Positions 25,744-35,176 of a stretch of DNA of 58,444 nucleotides are shown here, one piece after another; positions within the stretch are counted from its first letter, which is position 1, and the number at the start of each line of letters is the position of its first letter. Source of the stretch: Bacteriovoracaceae bacterium. Lineage in GTDB: Bacteria; Bdellovibrionota; Bacteriovoracia; Bacteriovoracales; Bacteriovoracaceae. The stretch covers positions 1 through 58,444 of the forward strand of contig JARXAH010000078.1 in assembly GCA_029865945.1 (NCBI GenBank), read 5' to 3'. Both the position numbers and the translations under genes were made by a program. A model generated the notes under the pieces. The model searched no databases. It saw only the letters and a program-made list of their open reading frames with translations, and was not told the DNA's origin.

Positions 25744-26546
25744 GAAACATCACTCAACAAAAAATCAAAACCTTTAGACGATTTAAATAATTGCTTGGCC
25801 GTAAGTTTGATCCCTATGTAGGAGCCCACAAAAATACTGGAGCTCACCGCGACCATGATCACATATTGATAGAGTGCGGCCTGAATCGGAGAAACGTTAG
25901 ACATGATTTGCCCGGTCATCATTCCCGGCACCGTTACAATTCCTGCCACGCTCATGGAGTTAATGACAGGTGTGATACTCACCTTGATGGAATTTTTAAG
26001 TAAATCTTGGGACGCCTCATACGGCGTGGCACCAAAAGAGATAAGCGAAATAAAATAGGCACGGTTAGAATTAAGTTCGGAGGTGAAGCGCTCAACTCCA
26101 AGGGTAATTCCATTAAGCGAATGTCCTAAAATTAATCCAAGTAAAGGAATAATGATGGTGGGTTTAGTGAGATCATATTGCTGCAAAACGATAAGTGTGA
26201 TCAAGGTAATCGGCCAAGTTGAACAGATGAGGGCCACAAAATTTAAGCGCCGCTGCCCGCGTACGGCGAGCGGAAGCCGTGCAGAACTTGCGATCGCCGC
26301 CACCACCGTGATGGAAGCAATGGAGAAAAGCGTGATCGCCGGGTGATTGGCCTGAAAAATGTATCCCAATACGTAACCTAAGAGACTTAGTTGAACCAAG
26401 CACCTAAGAGTGGAAATCCACAGAGGACGATGCAGCGACCATCCCATTTTCCAAGAAAATATTCCCACGAAAAGAGTGAGAAAACTGATGGCGATAATTT
26501 CTTGGTGAGATATATTTGGCATATTTAATTTATTATAATCGCGCAT
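25740..26546 (-). CDS. fetB: UPF0014 membrane permease, FetB-like
   Basis: A 268-residue protein with about six or seven hydrophobic helices. It carries family blocks WISTLRCLVQLSLLGYVL, RLPLAVRGQRR, NGITLGVERF and MSVAGIVTVPGMMTGQIM. It is the permease partner of the ATPase just downstream. The ATG at 26546 or an ATG at 26522 could start it; neither has a clear ribosome binding site. Divergent from nuoA with 61 bases between starts. Confidence 0.87.
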   Translation of the reverse strand: MRDYNKLNMPNISHQEIIAISFLTLFVGIFSWKMGWSLHRPLWISTLRCLVQLSLLGYVLGYIFQANHPAITLFSIASITVVAAIASSARLPLAVRGQRRLNFVALICSTWPITLITLIVLQQYDLTKPTIIIPLLGLILGHSLNGITLGVERFTSELNSNRAYFISLISFGATPYEASQDLLKNSIKVSITPVINSMSVAGIVTVPGMMTGQIMSNVSPIQAALYQYVIMVAVSSSIFVGSYIGIKLTAKQLFKSSKGFDFLLSDVS

Positions 26547-26607
26547 GGACTAAGCCGCTACAAGGTGTTAATTTTAGAATTATTCATTTAGATTTTAGGT
26601 TAAAGCT

Positions 26608-27000
26608 ATGAGTACATCTTTAGACCATGTTTATCACGGGTACTTGCCTATTTTGCTCGTTTTGGTAATTGCGATTACCATCGGCGGAGTGCTTTTACTC
26701 ATCAATCATTTACTCGCCAAAGCTCCTCTCGAAGTTACTCCCAAAAAATACGAAGTTTATGAATGTGGAGTGGAGCCAGAAGGATCGGCACGTCAGCAAT
26801 TTTCTGTGAAATATTACTTAGTGGGAATTATATTTTTAATCTTTGACGTGGAAGTTGTTTTTCTTTACCCGTGGACCATAATCTTTAAAGACTCTATCAA
26901 AGACTCTTATGTCATTCTTGCCCAAATGATTATGTTCAGTTTTTTACTCATCGGCGGCTATCTCTACTTGAGAATGCGTGGCGCTTTCGACTGGGAATAA
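26608..27000 (+). CDS. nuoA: NADH-quinone oxidoreductase subunit A
   Basis: A 130-residue protein with three membrane helices. The conserved YECGVEPEGSARQQFSVKYYLVGIIFLIFDVEVVFLYPW is complete, including the loop Cys and the FDxE helix. It belongs to the membrane arm at the quinone-channel base. First gene of a contiguous nuoA-N operon. A 156-base gap holding a long palindromic element separates it from nuoB. Confidence 0.95.
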   Translation: MSTSLDHVYHGYLPILLVLVIAITIGGVLLLINHLLAKAPLEVTPKKYEVYECGVEPEGSARQQFSVKYYLVGIIFLIFDVEVVFLYPWTIIFKDSIKDSYVILAQMIMFSFLLIGGYLYLRMRGAFDWE

Positions 27001-27020
27001 TTTAACAATGTATATTTATA

Positions 27021-27136
27021 GCTGCTTCAAAAGCACCAAAATCAAGGACGCACGACTGAGAACAGCGAGGTTTGCCAGAGGCAAATCGCAGCTGGGCGAA
27101 GGCGGAGGACGTAGAGTTTGGGGCTTTTCAAGTAGC
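27021..27136 (+). repeat. Long palindromic element between nuoA and nuoB
   Basis: The arms 27021-27040 and 27117-27136 are inverted repeats matching at 17 of 20 positions plus one G-U pair. In the centre, GCGA(GG)TTTGCC at 27065-27076 pairs with GGCAAATCGC at 27080-27089 around a three-base AGA loop. No frame is supported inside. It is a folded RNA or cruciform-like element, similar in layout to those at 37432, 50395 and 56771. Confidence 0.6.
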
Positions 27137-27156
27137 GTATGAACAAGGAGTAAGGG

Positions 27157-27735
27157 ATGTCAAAAGATGGTAGCTCAATGGTGTACCCCACTTTACTCAA
27201 TCACGCCGCAAAATGGGCGCGCAAAAATTCCTTATGGCCAATGCCTTACGGAACCTCCTGCTGTGGTATTGAACTTATGTCCACCTTATCTAGTACTTAT
27301 GATTTAGCTCGCTTTGGTGCAGAAGTTGTACGCTTTTCGCCCAGGCAATGTGACATGCTCATCGTCGCCGGAACCATTACCACGAAAATGGGCCCAGTCT
27401 TAAGAACCATTTATGATCAAATGTTAGAACCTAAGTGGGTCATTGCCATGGGGGCTTGTTCTTCGTCTGGCGGAATTTTTGATACCTATTCAGTGTTACA
27501 AGGTATTGATGAAATTATGCCGGTTGATGTTTATGTCCCCGGGTGTCCTCCGATTCCTGAAGGACTTATTCACGCGATTTTACATTTGCAAAAAGTCATC
27601 GATCAAGGTTTGCCTCGCAATACGGCAGAAAAGCCTAGCTACGATGAGGCCATCAATGCCATGACTTATAAAAAATATGTGGGACCGAAATCACAGTACG
27701 TAGTGACTGAATCTGGTGTGCTCCCAAATCGATAA
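27157..27735 (+). CDS. nuoB: NADH-quinone oxidoreductase subunit B
   Basis: A 192-residue peripheral subunit that carries the last iron-sulfur cluster (N2). The ligands are the CC pair in [10 protein letters not shown], the Cys in [13 protein letters not shown] or GACSSSGG, and the Cys in [11 protein letters not shown]2 gives electrons to quinone at the NuoB-NuoD interface. The ribosome binding site is GGAGTAAGGG. Confidence 0.95.
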   Translation: MSKDGSSMVYPTLLNHAAKWARKNSLWPMPYGTSCCGIELMSTLSSTYDLARFGAEVVRFSPRQCDMLIVAGTITTKMGPVLRTIYDQMLEPKWVIAMGACSSSGGIFDTYSVLQGIDEIMPVDVYVPGCPPIPEGLIHAILHLQKVIDQGLPRNTAEKPSYDEAINAMTYKKYVGPKSQYVVTESGVLPNR

Positions 27736-27744
27736 GGAAATAAC

Positions 27745-28287
27745 GTGGTAAAAGAAATCCAAAATAAGGCCAATGAAATACTGCAAAATACTTTTGCAAG
27801 TGAGCGAAAATTTTCCTTGGATAAAGTGGGTGAGCCCATCTTGTGGGCCAATGGTCCTAAAGATGCTTTGCATCTTATTAAAAAATTTCAAGATCATATT
27901 GATTTAAAAATCGATTTTTTATCTGACCTTACTGCGTACGATAATACTGATAAAAAAGATGGCGAAGGGCGATTTGTCGTCGTGATTCAATTACTCAGCA
28001 TGCAAACTTTTATTCGCATCAGGCTAAAAGTTTTGCTTAAAGCTAATGAAGAGATGGAAACGTTAACGAACATTTGGCCAGCGGCCAATTGGTTAGAGCG
28101 CGAAGTTTTTGACATGTATGGAATCATTTTTGCTGGCCACCCTAATCTCAAGCGCATCCTTATGGATGAGCGATTTCACGGCCACCCGCTTAGAAAAGAG
28201 TACCCTTATAAACAGCGCGAGCCATTTTCTGATAATACCAAAATTAATTTATCCAATTCGACGAGAGGGAGTTCATCCCATGAATAA
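27745..28287 (+). CDS. nuoC: NADH-quinone oxidoreductase subunit C
   Basis: A 180-residue subunit of the connecting domain. The family signature is AANWLEREVFDMYGIIFAGHPNLKRILMDERFHGHPLRKEYP. Separate from NuoD, unlike the NuoCD fusion of enterics. Starts at GTG 27745 with AAGGAAAT upstream. Its last eight bases overlap nuoD. Confidence 0.94.
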   Translation: MVKEIQNKANEILQNTFASERKFSLDKVGEPILWANGPKDALHLIKKFQDHIDLKIDFLSDLTAYDNTDKKDGEGRFVVVIQLLSMQTFIRIRLKVLLKANEEMETLTNIWPAANWLEREVFDMYGIIFAGHPNLKRILMDERFHGHPLRKEYPYKQREPFSDNTKINLSNSTRGSSSHE

Positions 28288-29530
28288 TTTGAATGATAAT
28301 TTTCCATCTGACTACGTGGATTTGACCGATAAAATTGACCAAACCAAACAAGGAAATGATTTTTATAATCCCAACGTTTTGATCAACTTAGGGCCATCGC
28401 ATCCTGCGATGCACGGAACTTTAAGAGTCATGTGTCGTGTCAATGGTGAAACGATTGAAGATGCCAAGTGTGAGATAGGTTATCTCCACCGCGCCATTGA
28501 AAAATTGGGAGAAGTAAAAACGTATCACCAATGGATCGTTTATACGGATCGCTTAAATTATTGTTCTGCCCTCAATAATAACGTGGCCTACGTCATGGCC
28601 GTTGAAAATGTGATGAACATAACCGTGACTGAACGTTGCATGTGGATTCGCGTGATCTGTATGGAACTCGCACGCATCATCGATCACATTATTTGTGTGG
28701 CGATTAATGCCCTAGACATGGGAGCGATGACTGTCTTTTGGTTATTTTATCATTGGCGCGAAGAAGCTTACACCATGATTGAAAGCATGTGTGGGATGCG
28801 CTTGACCACAAGCTATGCCCGCATCGGCGGAATGATGTACGATTTTCCTGATGACTTAATTCCAAGACTTAAAAAATTTGTTGAAAATTTCCCTAAGGCC
28901 ATTGATGAAATTGAAGGCTTGCTTACTAGTAATCGCATTTGGATTGATCGCACAAAGGGAGTGGGTAAATTAAGTGCAGCGGAGGCCATCAAGTACGGAC
29001 TCACTGGCCCGTGTTTGCGCGCAAGCGGAGTCAATGTGGATTTGCGCCGCGATCGTCCTTATTACACTTATTCAGAATTAGATTTTGATGTGGTGGTGGC
29101 GAGCGGTGGTGACGTTTATGATCGCTACTTAGTTCGCATGGAAGAGATTCGGCAGAGCGTTCGAATTTTGAAACAATGTATTCTCAGACTTCCGAATGGG
29201 CCGCTTTGGGTGGATGATAAGCGAGTTCGCATTCCAGATAAAATTGATGTTTACACCAAAATGGAAGTGCTCATTCACCATTTTAAAATTTTCATGGAAG
29301 GTATTAATGTTCCTCCCGGTGAAGCCTATACATGTGTGGAAGGCCCAAATGGTGAACTTGGATTTTATATTGTGAGCCGTGGCGGGCCTAAGGCATGGAG
29401 AATGCGAGTGAAGTCGCCATCCTTTATGTTGTTTCAGCATTTTGAAAAATCCATATTAAAAGAAAAAATTCCCGATGCCGTTTCCATCTTAGGAAGCGTG
29501 AATGTGATTGCGGGCGAGTTGGACAGGTAG
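28280..29530 (+). CDS. nuoD: NADH-quinone oxidoreductase subunit D
   Basis: A 416-residue 49-kDa-type subunit lining the quinone site. Seen: LINLGPSHPAMHGTLRV, the HRAIEKLGE block, LDMGAMTVFWLFYHWREE and a final SVNVIAGELDR. The frame is open further upstream to 28109, but that part is the nuoC gene in another frame. The ATG at 28280 has GAGAGGGAG before it and gives the normal length. Confidence 0.95.
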   Translation: MNNLNDNFPSDYVDLTDKIDQTKQGNDFYNPNVLINLGPSHPAMHGTLRVMCRVNGETIEDAKCEIGYLHRAIEKLGEVKTYHQWIVYTDRLNYCSALNNNVAYVMAVENVMNITVTERCMWIRVICMELARIIDHIICVAINALDMGAMTVFWLFYHWREEAYTMIESMCGMRLTTSYARIGGMMYDFPDDLIPRLKKFVENFPKAIDEIEGLLTSNRIWIDRTKGVGKLSAAEAIKYGLTGPCLRASGVNVDLRRDRPYYTYSELDFDVVVASGGDVYDRYLVRMEEIRQSVRILKQCILRLPNGPLWVDDKRVRIPDKIDVYTKMEVLIHHFKIFMEGINVPPGEAYTCVEGPNGELGFYIVSRGGPKAWRMRVKSPSFMLFQHFEKSILKEKIPDAVSILGSVNVIAGELDR

Positions 29531-29552
29531 AAAAGAAGAATAGGGAGAAAAA

Positions 29553-30092
29553 ATGGCCTTAAGCGATCAGATAAAAAATAAAATGGAAGCGATACGCTAC
29601 CAATTTCCCACTGAGCAGGCGCTCTTGATTCCACTACTGCACGCGATTCAAAAAGAGCGTGGATGGATTTCTAAAGAAGCGATGGTGGAGAGTGCAGAAT
29701 TTTTGCATTTACCGCTCGCAAAAGTTCAAGAAGTGGTGACGTTCTATACGATGTTCAATCAGGAACCCGTGGGAAAAGTACATCTGCAACTTTGCACCAA
29801 TATTAGTTGCTGGCTCAATGGTTCAGAAAAATTATTACACTGTTTAGAAAAACGTTTAAACGTGGGCTGCGGCGAAACCACTAAAGATGGAAATTATACA
29901 CTATCTGAGGTTGAGTGCTTGTGCGCCTGTGGAACGGCGCCTGTACTACAAGTGAATGACGAGTACTATGAAAACTTATCAGAAGTGAAACTTACCCAAT
30001 TAATGGATGAGTTGGACGCAAAGTTAAAAACCAGTGAAGGAAATGTGATTGGGAAATATGTAGATAGCTATCCGAGAGGGCCTAAGGCATGA
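29553..30092 (+). CDS. nuoE: NADH-quinone oxidoreductase subunit E
   Basis: A 179-residue 24-kDa-type subunit with a thioredoxin-like 2Fe-2S (N1a) domain. The ligands are in LCTNISCWL and ECLCACGTAP. Part of the NADH-input module with NuoF and NuoG. It overlaps nuoF by four bases (ATGA). Confidence 0.95.
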   Translation: MALSDQIKNKMEAIRYQFPTEQALLIPLLHAIQKERGWISKEAMVESAEFLHLPLAKVQEVVTFYTMFNQEPVGKVHLQLCTNISCWLNGSEKLLHCLEKRLNVGCGETTKDGNYTLSEVECLCACGTAPVLQVNDEYYENLSEVKLTQLMDELDAKLKTSEGNVIGKYVDSYPRGPKA

Positions 30093-31423
30093 GCGCAATA
30101 AATTTTCCTAATGAGAATAGAATTATAACCAAGCACTTAGAAAAACCAGATACTCATTTAATTGGCCATTATGAAAGCGTCGATGGTTACGTGGCCGCCA
30201 AGCGTGTGCTCAATGAAATGAGTGGTGATGGGGTCGTTGATGAAGTGAAGAAATCCAATTTGCGGGGACGCGGCGGTGCGGGATTTCCCACTGGGATGAA
30301 GTGGTCTTTTATGCCTAAAGATCCGAAAGATGCGAAAGGAAATCCCAAACCAAAATACTTAGTTTGTAATGCTGATGAAGGCGAGCCCGGAACTTTTAAA
30401 GACAGTTTAATCATGAACCGTTTTCCTCACATGCTCATTGAAGGCATGATTATTGCGGGACATGCGATTGGATCTGAAGTTGGCTACATTTATGTGCGCG
30501 GCGAATACGTAAAAGAAATTATATCAGTAGAGAAGGCAATCGATGAGGCGCGGGCCAAAGGTTATTTGGGAAAAGATATTTTTGGAATTAAAGGAAAAAA
30601 TTTTGATATTTTTCTTTACCGAGGAGCGGGAGCTTATATTTGTGGTGAAGAAACAGCACTCTTAAATAGTTTGGAAGGAAAGAGGGGAGAGCCAAGGCTT
30701 AAGCCACCTTTCCCTGCTCAGGTTGGTGCTTTTGGAATGCCAAGTTGTGTAAACAATGTAGAAACTTTTGCGTCTGTACCTTTTATTATTCGTGAAGGTG
30801 CGGCCAAGTTTGCAGCGATGGGAACGGAAAAGGCCGGAGGAACAAGGCTTTTTTGTGTCTCAGGGCATGTCGAACGTCCTGGTGTTTATGAACTACCGAT
30901 CAATGTAAATTTATTAGATTTGATTGAACATTGCGGAGGCGTTCGCGGCGGCCGCGCACTCAAGGCCGTGATTCCTGGAGGAGCTTCAGCACCGATGCTC
31001 ACTGCCAGTGAATGTAACGTGGCGATGGATTTTGATAGTCTTGCGAAAGCAGGAACCATGGCCGGATCGGGCGGCGTGATTGTCATGGATGAAACGGTTT
31101 GTATTGTCGAGGCCGCCAGCATTTTACTTAAATTTTATGAACATGAATCTTGTGGCCAATGTTCCCAGTGCCGCGAAGGAAGTCATTGGCTTGCTCGCAT
31201 GTTTCACCGAATTGAAAACGGTGGAGGCACCAGTGCAGACCTTGATTTCATAAGTGAAATTTGTGGAAACATGGCCGGGCAAACGATTTGTGCCTTTGCA
31301 GACGCCGTCACTGGCCCTGCATTATCCTCCATTAAAAAATTTAGACATGAATTCGAAGAGCACATCCGTTTGGGCCGATGTCCACACAAACACGTATTAG
31401 TTGCGCAACAAGTGGAGGCGTAA
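30089..31423 (+). CDS. nuoF: NADH-quinone oxidoreductase subunit F
   Basis: A 444-residue 51-kDa-type subunit that oxidises NADH. FMN/NADH site: GRGGAGFPTGMKWSF and GAGAYICGEETALLNSLEG. The 4Fe-4S N3 ligands are in ESCGQCSQCREG, with a distal Cys at GQTICAFAD. Located between nuoE and nuoG. Confidence 0.96.
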   Translation: MSAINFPNENRIITKHLEKPDTHLIGHYESVDGYVAAKRVLNEMSGDGVVDEVKKSNLRGRGGAGFPTGMKWSFMPKDPKDAKGNPKPKYLVCNADEGEPGTFKDSLIMNRFPHMLIEGMIIAGHAIGSEVGYIYVRGEYVKEIISVEKAIDEARAKGYLGKDIFGIKGKNFDIFLYRGAGAYICGEETALLNSLEGKRGEPRLKPPFPAQVGAFGMPSCVNNVETFASVPFIIREGAAKFAAMGTEKAGGTRLFCVSGHVERPGVYELPINVNLLDLIEHCGGVRGGRALKAVIPGGASAPMLTASECNVAMDFDSLAKAGTMAGSGGVIVMDETVCIVEAASILLKFYEHESCGQCSQCREGSHWLARMFHRIENGGGTSADLDFISEICGNMAGQTICAFADAVTGPALSSIKKFRHEFEEHIRLGRCPHKHVLVAQQVEA

Positions 31424-31428
31424 ACAAA

Positions 31429-32970
31429 ATGAAAACTGAACTTAATTATCAAAGTTATAAAAAACCTGTTATCGATACACCGCCTGCTACACCTGAAGCG
31501 AAACCCACGCCAAAAATTACCATTGATGGCGTCGTGATTCCTTTTCAGGCAGGCGATACTATTATGCAAGCGGCCGAGCGAGCCAACGCCGCCGCAGAAA
31601 TTCCAAGATTTTGTTACCATCCAGGACTTCCCATCGCGGGCACGTGCCGAATGTGTACGGTGGAAGTAGAAAAAATGCCAAAACTTATGACGTCGTGTTC
31701 GACTCCGGCCGCCGATGGCATGATCGTTCATACGCAAAGTCCGAAAGTGAGAAAGAGTCGCACCGGTGTGATGGAATTTTTATTGGCCAATCATCCACTA
31801 GATTGTCCAGTTTGTGACAAGGCCGGTGAGTGCGAGCTTCAAGATTACAATTTTGAGTACGGCCCATCGACGTCGAGATTTGTAGAAGAAAAAAGAGTTT
31901 GGGACGACGCCACCACAAAAAAATTATCAGATAAAGTAACGCTCAATATGAATAGGTGCGTTCACTGCGAACGCTGTGTTCGTTTCACAGATGAAGTGAC
32001 CAAGACCAATGACTTAGTGATGAAAAATCGCGGTTATAAAAAAGAGCTGAGCGCAACCGATGAAGAGCGCGGCCTTTGGAATGATTATCAAGGATGCTTG
32101 ACCGATTTTTGTCCGGTGGGTGCGCTTACCTTTAACGATTTTCGTTTTCATAAACGGGTTTGGTTTTTAGATAAGAAGAAGAGCATTTGTGATCAATGCT
32201 CGAAGGGTTGCAATATTGAAGTGCACAGCGATCAAAATGTGGTCGAGCGCTTGATGCCGGTATTTAATGAAAGTGTCAATGGACACTGGATGTGTGATGA
32301 GGGAAGAGTTTCTTATCATACGGCGATGAATCCCCTAAGAATTGTATCGCCGCTACTTAAGAGTAAGGGTGCAAGCAAAGACGCCGCACTAGTATCAACT
32401 ACTTGGGAATTTTTGTTTCAGCAATTAAACGTAGTGATCAAAAGTTCAAAAAAAATTCTTTTCATTATTGGAACAGACGCCAGTTGTGAAGAGGCCGAGC
32501 AAGTAAAAAACTGGTCTAGTAAATTGGCCGGAAGTTCGGTCGTTTATTTTAATGGTGTCAATGGGGTGCAAACATCCAAAGATGACGGCAAACTCGATCA
32601 CTTACTACGCATGAAAGATAAGACATCAAATACCAGGGGCGTTGAGGCGCTTGGAATTCAACCAATTAATCCCAATCAGGTTTCAGACGCTGACCTAGTG
32701 ATTTATTTGCGCGCTGGTCGCGCTCAACTACCCATCGAATTTAGTTCTTCTGCGCCTTGGTTGCTCTGGGGTGTTTGGAATTTAGAAGAAGTAAAATCTG
32801 TACAGCAAAAATTAAATGTAGTCGGGCTCATTCCTGGTCTCATGACCATGGAAAAAGATGGCTCCTACGTTAACGAATCACAATTGAAACAAACAGTGAC
32901 CACCACGATTCAAACTACGGGACACTGCTTAACGGTGAATAAAGTTATTGAGGGACTATGGATCAAATAA
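31429..32970 (+). CDS. nuoG: NADH-quinone oxidoreductase subunit G, shortened
   Basis: About 513 residues. The N-terminal part has the 2Fe-2S N1b ligands (CYHPG...GTCRMC...SC), HPLDCPVCDKAGEC (N5), and CVHCERC with CLTDFCPVG (N4). CDQCSKGC and a later WMCDEGR match the extra cluster N7 motif. The C-terminal molybdopterin-oxidoreductase-like domain is much shorter than usual; E. coli NuoG is about 900 residues and most others about 680 or more. The end still has TMEKDGSYVNESQL, which corresponds to the usual EGT-F-N block, so an internal loss is likely. Start at ATG 31429, six bases after the nuoF stop. Confidence 0.93.
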   Translation: MKTELNYQSYKKPVIDTPPATPEAKPTPKITIDGVVIPFQAGDTIMQAAERANAAAEIPRFCYHPGLPIAGTCRMCTVEVEKMPKLMTSCSTPAADGMIVHTQSPKVRKSRTGVMEFLLANHPLDCPVCDKAGECELQDYNFEYGPSTSRFVEEKRVWDDATTKKLSDKVTLNMNRCVHCERCVRFTDEVTKTNDLVMKNRGYKKELSATDEERGLWNDYQGCLTDFCPVGALTFNDFRFHKRVWFLDKKKSICDQCSKGCNIEVHSDQNVVERLMPVFNESVNGHWMCDEGRVSYHTAMNPLRIVSPLLKSKGASKDAALVSTTWEFLFQQLNVVIKSSKKILFIIGTDASCEEAEQVKNWSSKLAGSSVVYFNGVNGVQTSKDDGKLDHLLRMKDKTSNTRGVEALGIQPINPNQVSDADLVIYLRAGRAQLPIEFSSSAPWLLWGVWNLEEVKSVQQKLNVVGLIPGLMTMEKDGSYVNESQLKQTVTTTIQTTGHCLTVNKVIEGLWIK

Positions 32971-34028
32971 TGTGGATTGCTCTTTTTTTAAAGATTGCCG
33001 TAGTACTTGCCTGTTGTATGGGATCAGTTCCTTTTTTAGTTTGGTTTGAGCGGCGTGGATCTGCTTGGATTCAAGGACGAGTGGGCCCAAACAGAGTGGG
33101 GCCGTTTGGATTATTGCAATCGCTCGCAGACGTTCTTAAATTTTTTTTCAAAGAAGATTTTGCTCCCAAGAACGCATCGCGAATCTATTATTATTTAGCA
33201 CCTATGATTGCCCTCATTGCCCCCCTGGGTGCACTGACTATGATTCCCTTTGGATCTTACGTGGAAGTTGCGGGACAAGTGATCAACTTACAAATTGCAG
33301 AAGTTAATGCTGGGGTTTTATTTATACTCGCCTTCGCTGGCCTTGAAGTTTATCCCATCATCTTGGCGGGTTGGGCCTCAAACAATAAATATTCTGTATT
33401 CGGAGCGCTAAGGGGATCTTCCCAAATTGTTTCTTACGAAATTTCCATGGGGCTTGCCCTCGTCTCCATGTTGCTCGCTTATGGAACCTTAGATTTACAC
33501 AGCATGGTAGAGTGGCAAAGTAGTGCCGCAGGAATGTGGGGTTGCGTGATGAATCCCATCGGCGCACTCATTTTTTGGATTTGTACTTTTGCAGAAACCA
33601 ATCGACTTCCTTTTGACTTACCTGAAGGGGAAGCAGAAATCGTGGCCGGATTTCACGTTGAGTACGGCTCGATGAAATTTGCGCTCTTCTTTCTTGCCGA
33701 GTATGTGGCGATGATTATGGCCAGTGCGCTTCTCGCAACCGTCTTCTTCGGTGGTTACAGTTTGCTTCCAGGATTTTCCCACTTGGTGGGTTGGGTGAGT
33801 TCAGCGCAAGGATGGCCTCTTCAAAATGTGAAAGCGTTTTTTGAATTCGCGAGTCTCTTTCTTAAAGTTGCCTTTTTTATGTTTGTCTTCGTTTGGGTGA
33901 GATGGACCCTTCCTCGTTTTCGATTTGATCAGCTTATGGATTTGGGATGGAAAATTTTATTTCCATTGGCCATGTTGAATTTAGGTTATATGGTTGCGCT
34001 CGTCACTTATTTGGCGAGATCGCATTAG
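32958..34028 (+). CDS. nuoH: NADH-quinone oxidoreductase subunit H
   Basis: A 356-residue membrane subunit at the quinone channel. It has VWFERRGSAWIQGRVGPNRVGPFGLLQSLADVLKFFFKED and ETNRLPFDLPEGEAEIVAGFHVEYGSMKFALFFLAEY, both diagnostic. Overlaps nuoG by 13 bases. Confidence 0.96.
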   Translation: MDQIMWIALFLKIAVVLACCMGSVPFLVWFERRGSAWIQGRVGPNRVGPFGLLQSLADVLKFFFKEDFAPKNASRIYYYLAPMIALIAPLGALTMIPFGSYVEVAGQVINLQIAEVNAGVLFILAFAGLEVYPIILAGWASNNKYSVFGALRGSSQIVSYEISMGLALVSMLLAYGTLDLHSMVEWQSSAAGMWGCVMNPIGALIFWICTFAETNRLPFDLPEGEAEIVAGFHVEYGSMKFALFFLAEYVAMIMASALLATVFFGGYSLLPGFSHLVGWVSSAQGWPLQNVKAFFEFASLFLKVAFFMFVFVWVRWTLPRFRFDQLMDLGWKILFPLAMLNLGYMVALVTYLARSH

Positions 34029-34060
34029 TTAAATAGAATAGAAAAGATTGGGAAAAAATT

Positions 34061-34579
34061 ATGGGAAAAATAAATACCGTCAATGTTTCCAAAAAATATA
34101 CCTTTAAAGAGAGCCTTTATTTGGTGGCGATTATTCAAGGAATGATGATTACCTTGAAAAGATTTTTTGAAGGTTTTGTCCTACATAAAAAATTCACCAT
34201 TATGTACCCGGAAGAACGCCGCGATTATTCTCAGCGTTTTAGAGGTGAGCATTTCATAAGTATAGATAACAATAAAACGGAAAATTGTACTGCTTGTTTC
34301 CTTTGTGAAACCGTTTGTCCTGCTGAGTGCATTCACATTGTGGCCGATGAACGAGAAGATGATCAAAATTTATATGGCGTCAAAAAAGAAAAAAAACCTT
34401 TGAGTTTCGATATCGATGCGCTTCGCTGCTGCTTTTGCGGTATGTGTGAAGAAGCATGTCCAAAAGATGCGATTAAGTTGTCTCGAAACTATGAAATGTC
34501 AGTTTTGAAACGTGACGACGCCATTTATGATCTCGATCACTTGAAGCGCGAAGTGAAAGGCCTAAAAGGAAGAGGTTGA
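34061..34579 (+). CDS. nuoI: NADH-quinone oxidoreductase subunit I
   Basis: A 172-residue 23-kDa-type subunit with two 4Fe-4S (N6a, N6b) motifs: CTACFLCETVCP and CCFCGMCEEACP. It bridges the NADH module to NuoB. Ends three or four bases before nuoJ. Confidence 0.95.
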   Translation: MGKINTVNVSKKYTFKESLYLVAIIQGMMITLKRFFEGFVLHKKFTIMYPEERRDYSQRFRGEHFISIDNNKTENCTACFLCETVCPAECIHIVADEREDDQNLYGVKKEKKPLSFDIDALRCCFCGMCEEACPKDAIKLSRNYEMSVLKRDDAIYDLDHLKREVKGLKGRG

Positions 34580-34583
34580 TTTT

Positions 34584-35129
34584 ATGGACTTGTCGATGAC
34601 ACTGGAAGATATTTTTTTGTTTGCTTTTGGGCTGGTGGCCGTTGGTGGATCATTGGTCATGCTATTTGCAAAAAATCCCATTACGGTGGCCCTGGGACTT
34701 TTGAGTGTGCTGCTCGCCACCGGATGTACTTATGGTTTAATGGGTGAACACATGGTGGCCACTCTTCAAATTGTGGTTTACGCCGGTGCGATTATGGTTC
34801 TCTTTGTCTTCTCCATCATGCTTTTAAATTTAAATAACCTCAAATTTGATCTCGCATGGCCAAGGGTTTTATTTTGGGCAAGTGTGGCGGGGTTGGCAGC
34901 GTTTTTTGCCTTAATCTGTATAAACGTACTTTATTTTTTTCAATCCAAGATGGCGCAACATCAGTGGGGCGAATTTACGCCTGAAAAAGTTTCGGAGCTT
35001 GGTGGTAACGCGCGCGTATTGTCCCAGGCCCTTTTTTCACAAAATTATTTTTCCTTTGAATTAGTTTCCATCCCTCTCTTAATTGCGTTGGTGGGGGCCG
35101 TGGTATTAGCGAAACGAAAACTAAATTAA
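34584..35129 (+). CDS. nuoJ: NADH-quinone oxidoreductase subunit J
   Basis: A 181-residue membrane subunit with five hydrophobic segments. The conserved third-helix block is LQIVVYAGAIMVLFVFSIMLLNL, whose pi-bulge links quinone reduction to proton pumping. Confidence 0.93.
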   Translation: MDLSMTLEDIFLFAFGLVAVGGSLVMLFAKNPITVALGLLSVLLATGCTYGLMGEHMVATLQIVVYAGAIMVLFVFSIMLLNLNNLKFDLAWPRVLFWASVAGLAAFFALICINVLYFFQSKMAQHQWGEFTPEKVSELGGNARVLSQALFSQNYFSFELVSIPLLIALVGAVVLAKRKLN

Positions 35130-35176
35130 CTAAATTAATGTAAACGAAATTAAACTAACAACAAGGTAGTCCTTCT

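Noticed and set aside
27021-27136. tRNA-like or known riboswitch
   Set aside because: No acceptor CCA, no T-loop motif, and no recognised aptamer.
28109-28279. Extended N-terminus of NuoD
   Set aside because: This part is nuoC read in another frame; ATG 28280 gives normal NuoD.
31378-31428. Extended N-terminus of NuoG
   Set aside because: It lies inside nuoF; ATG 31429 is well placed.
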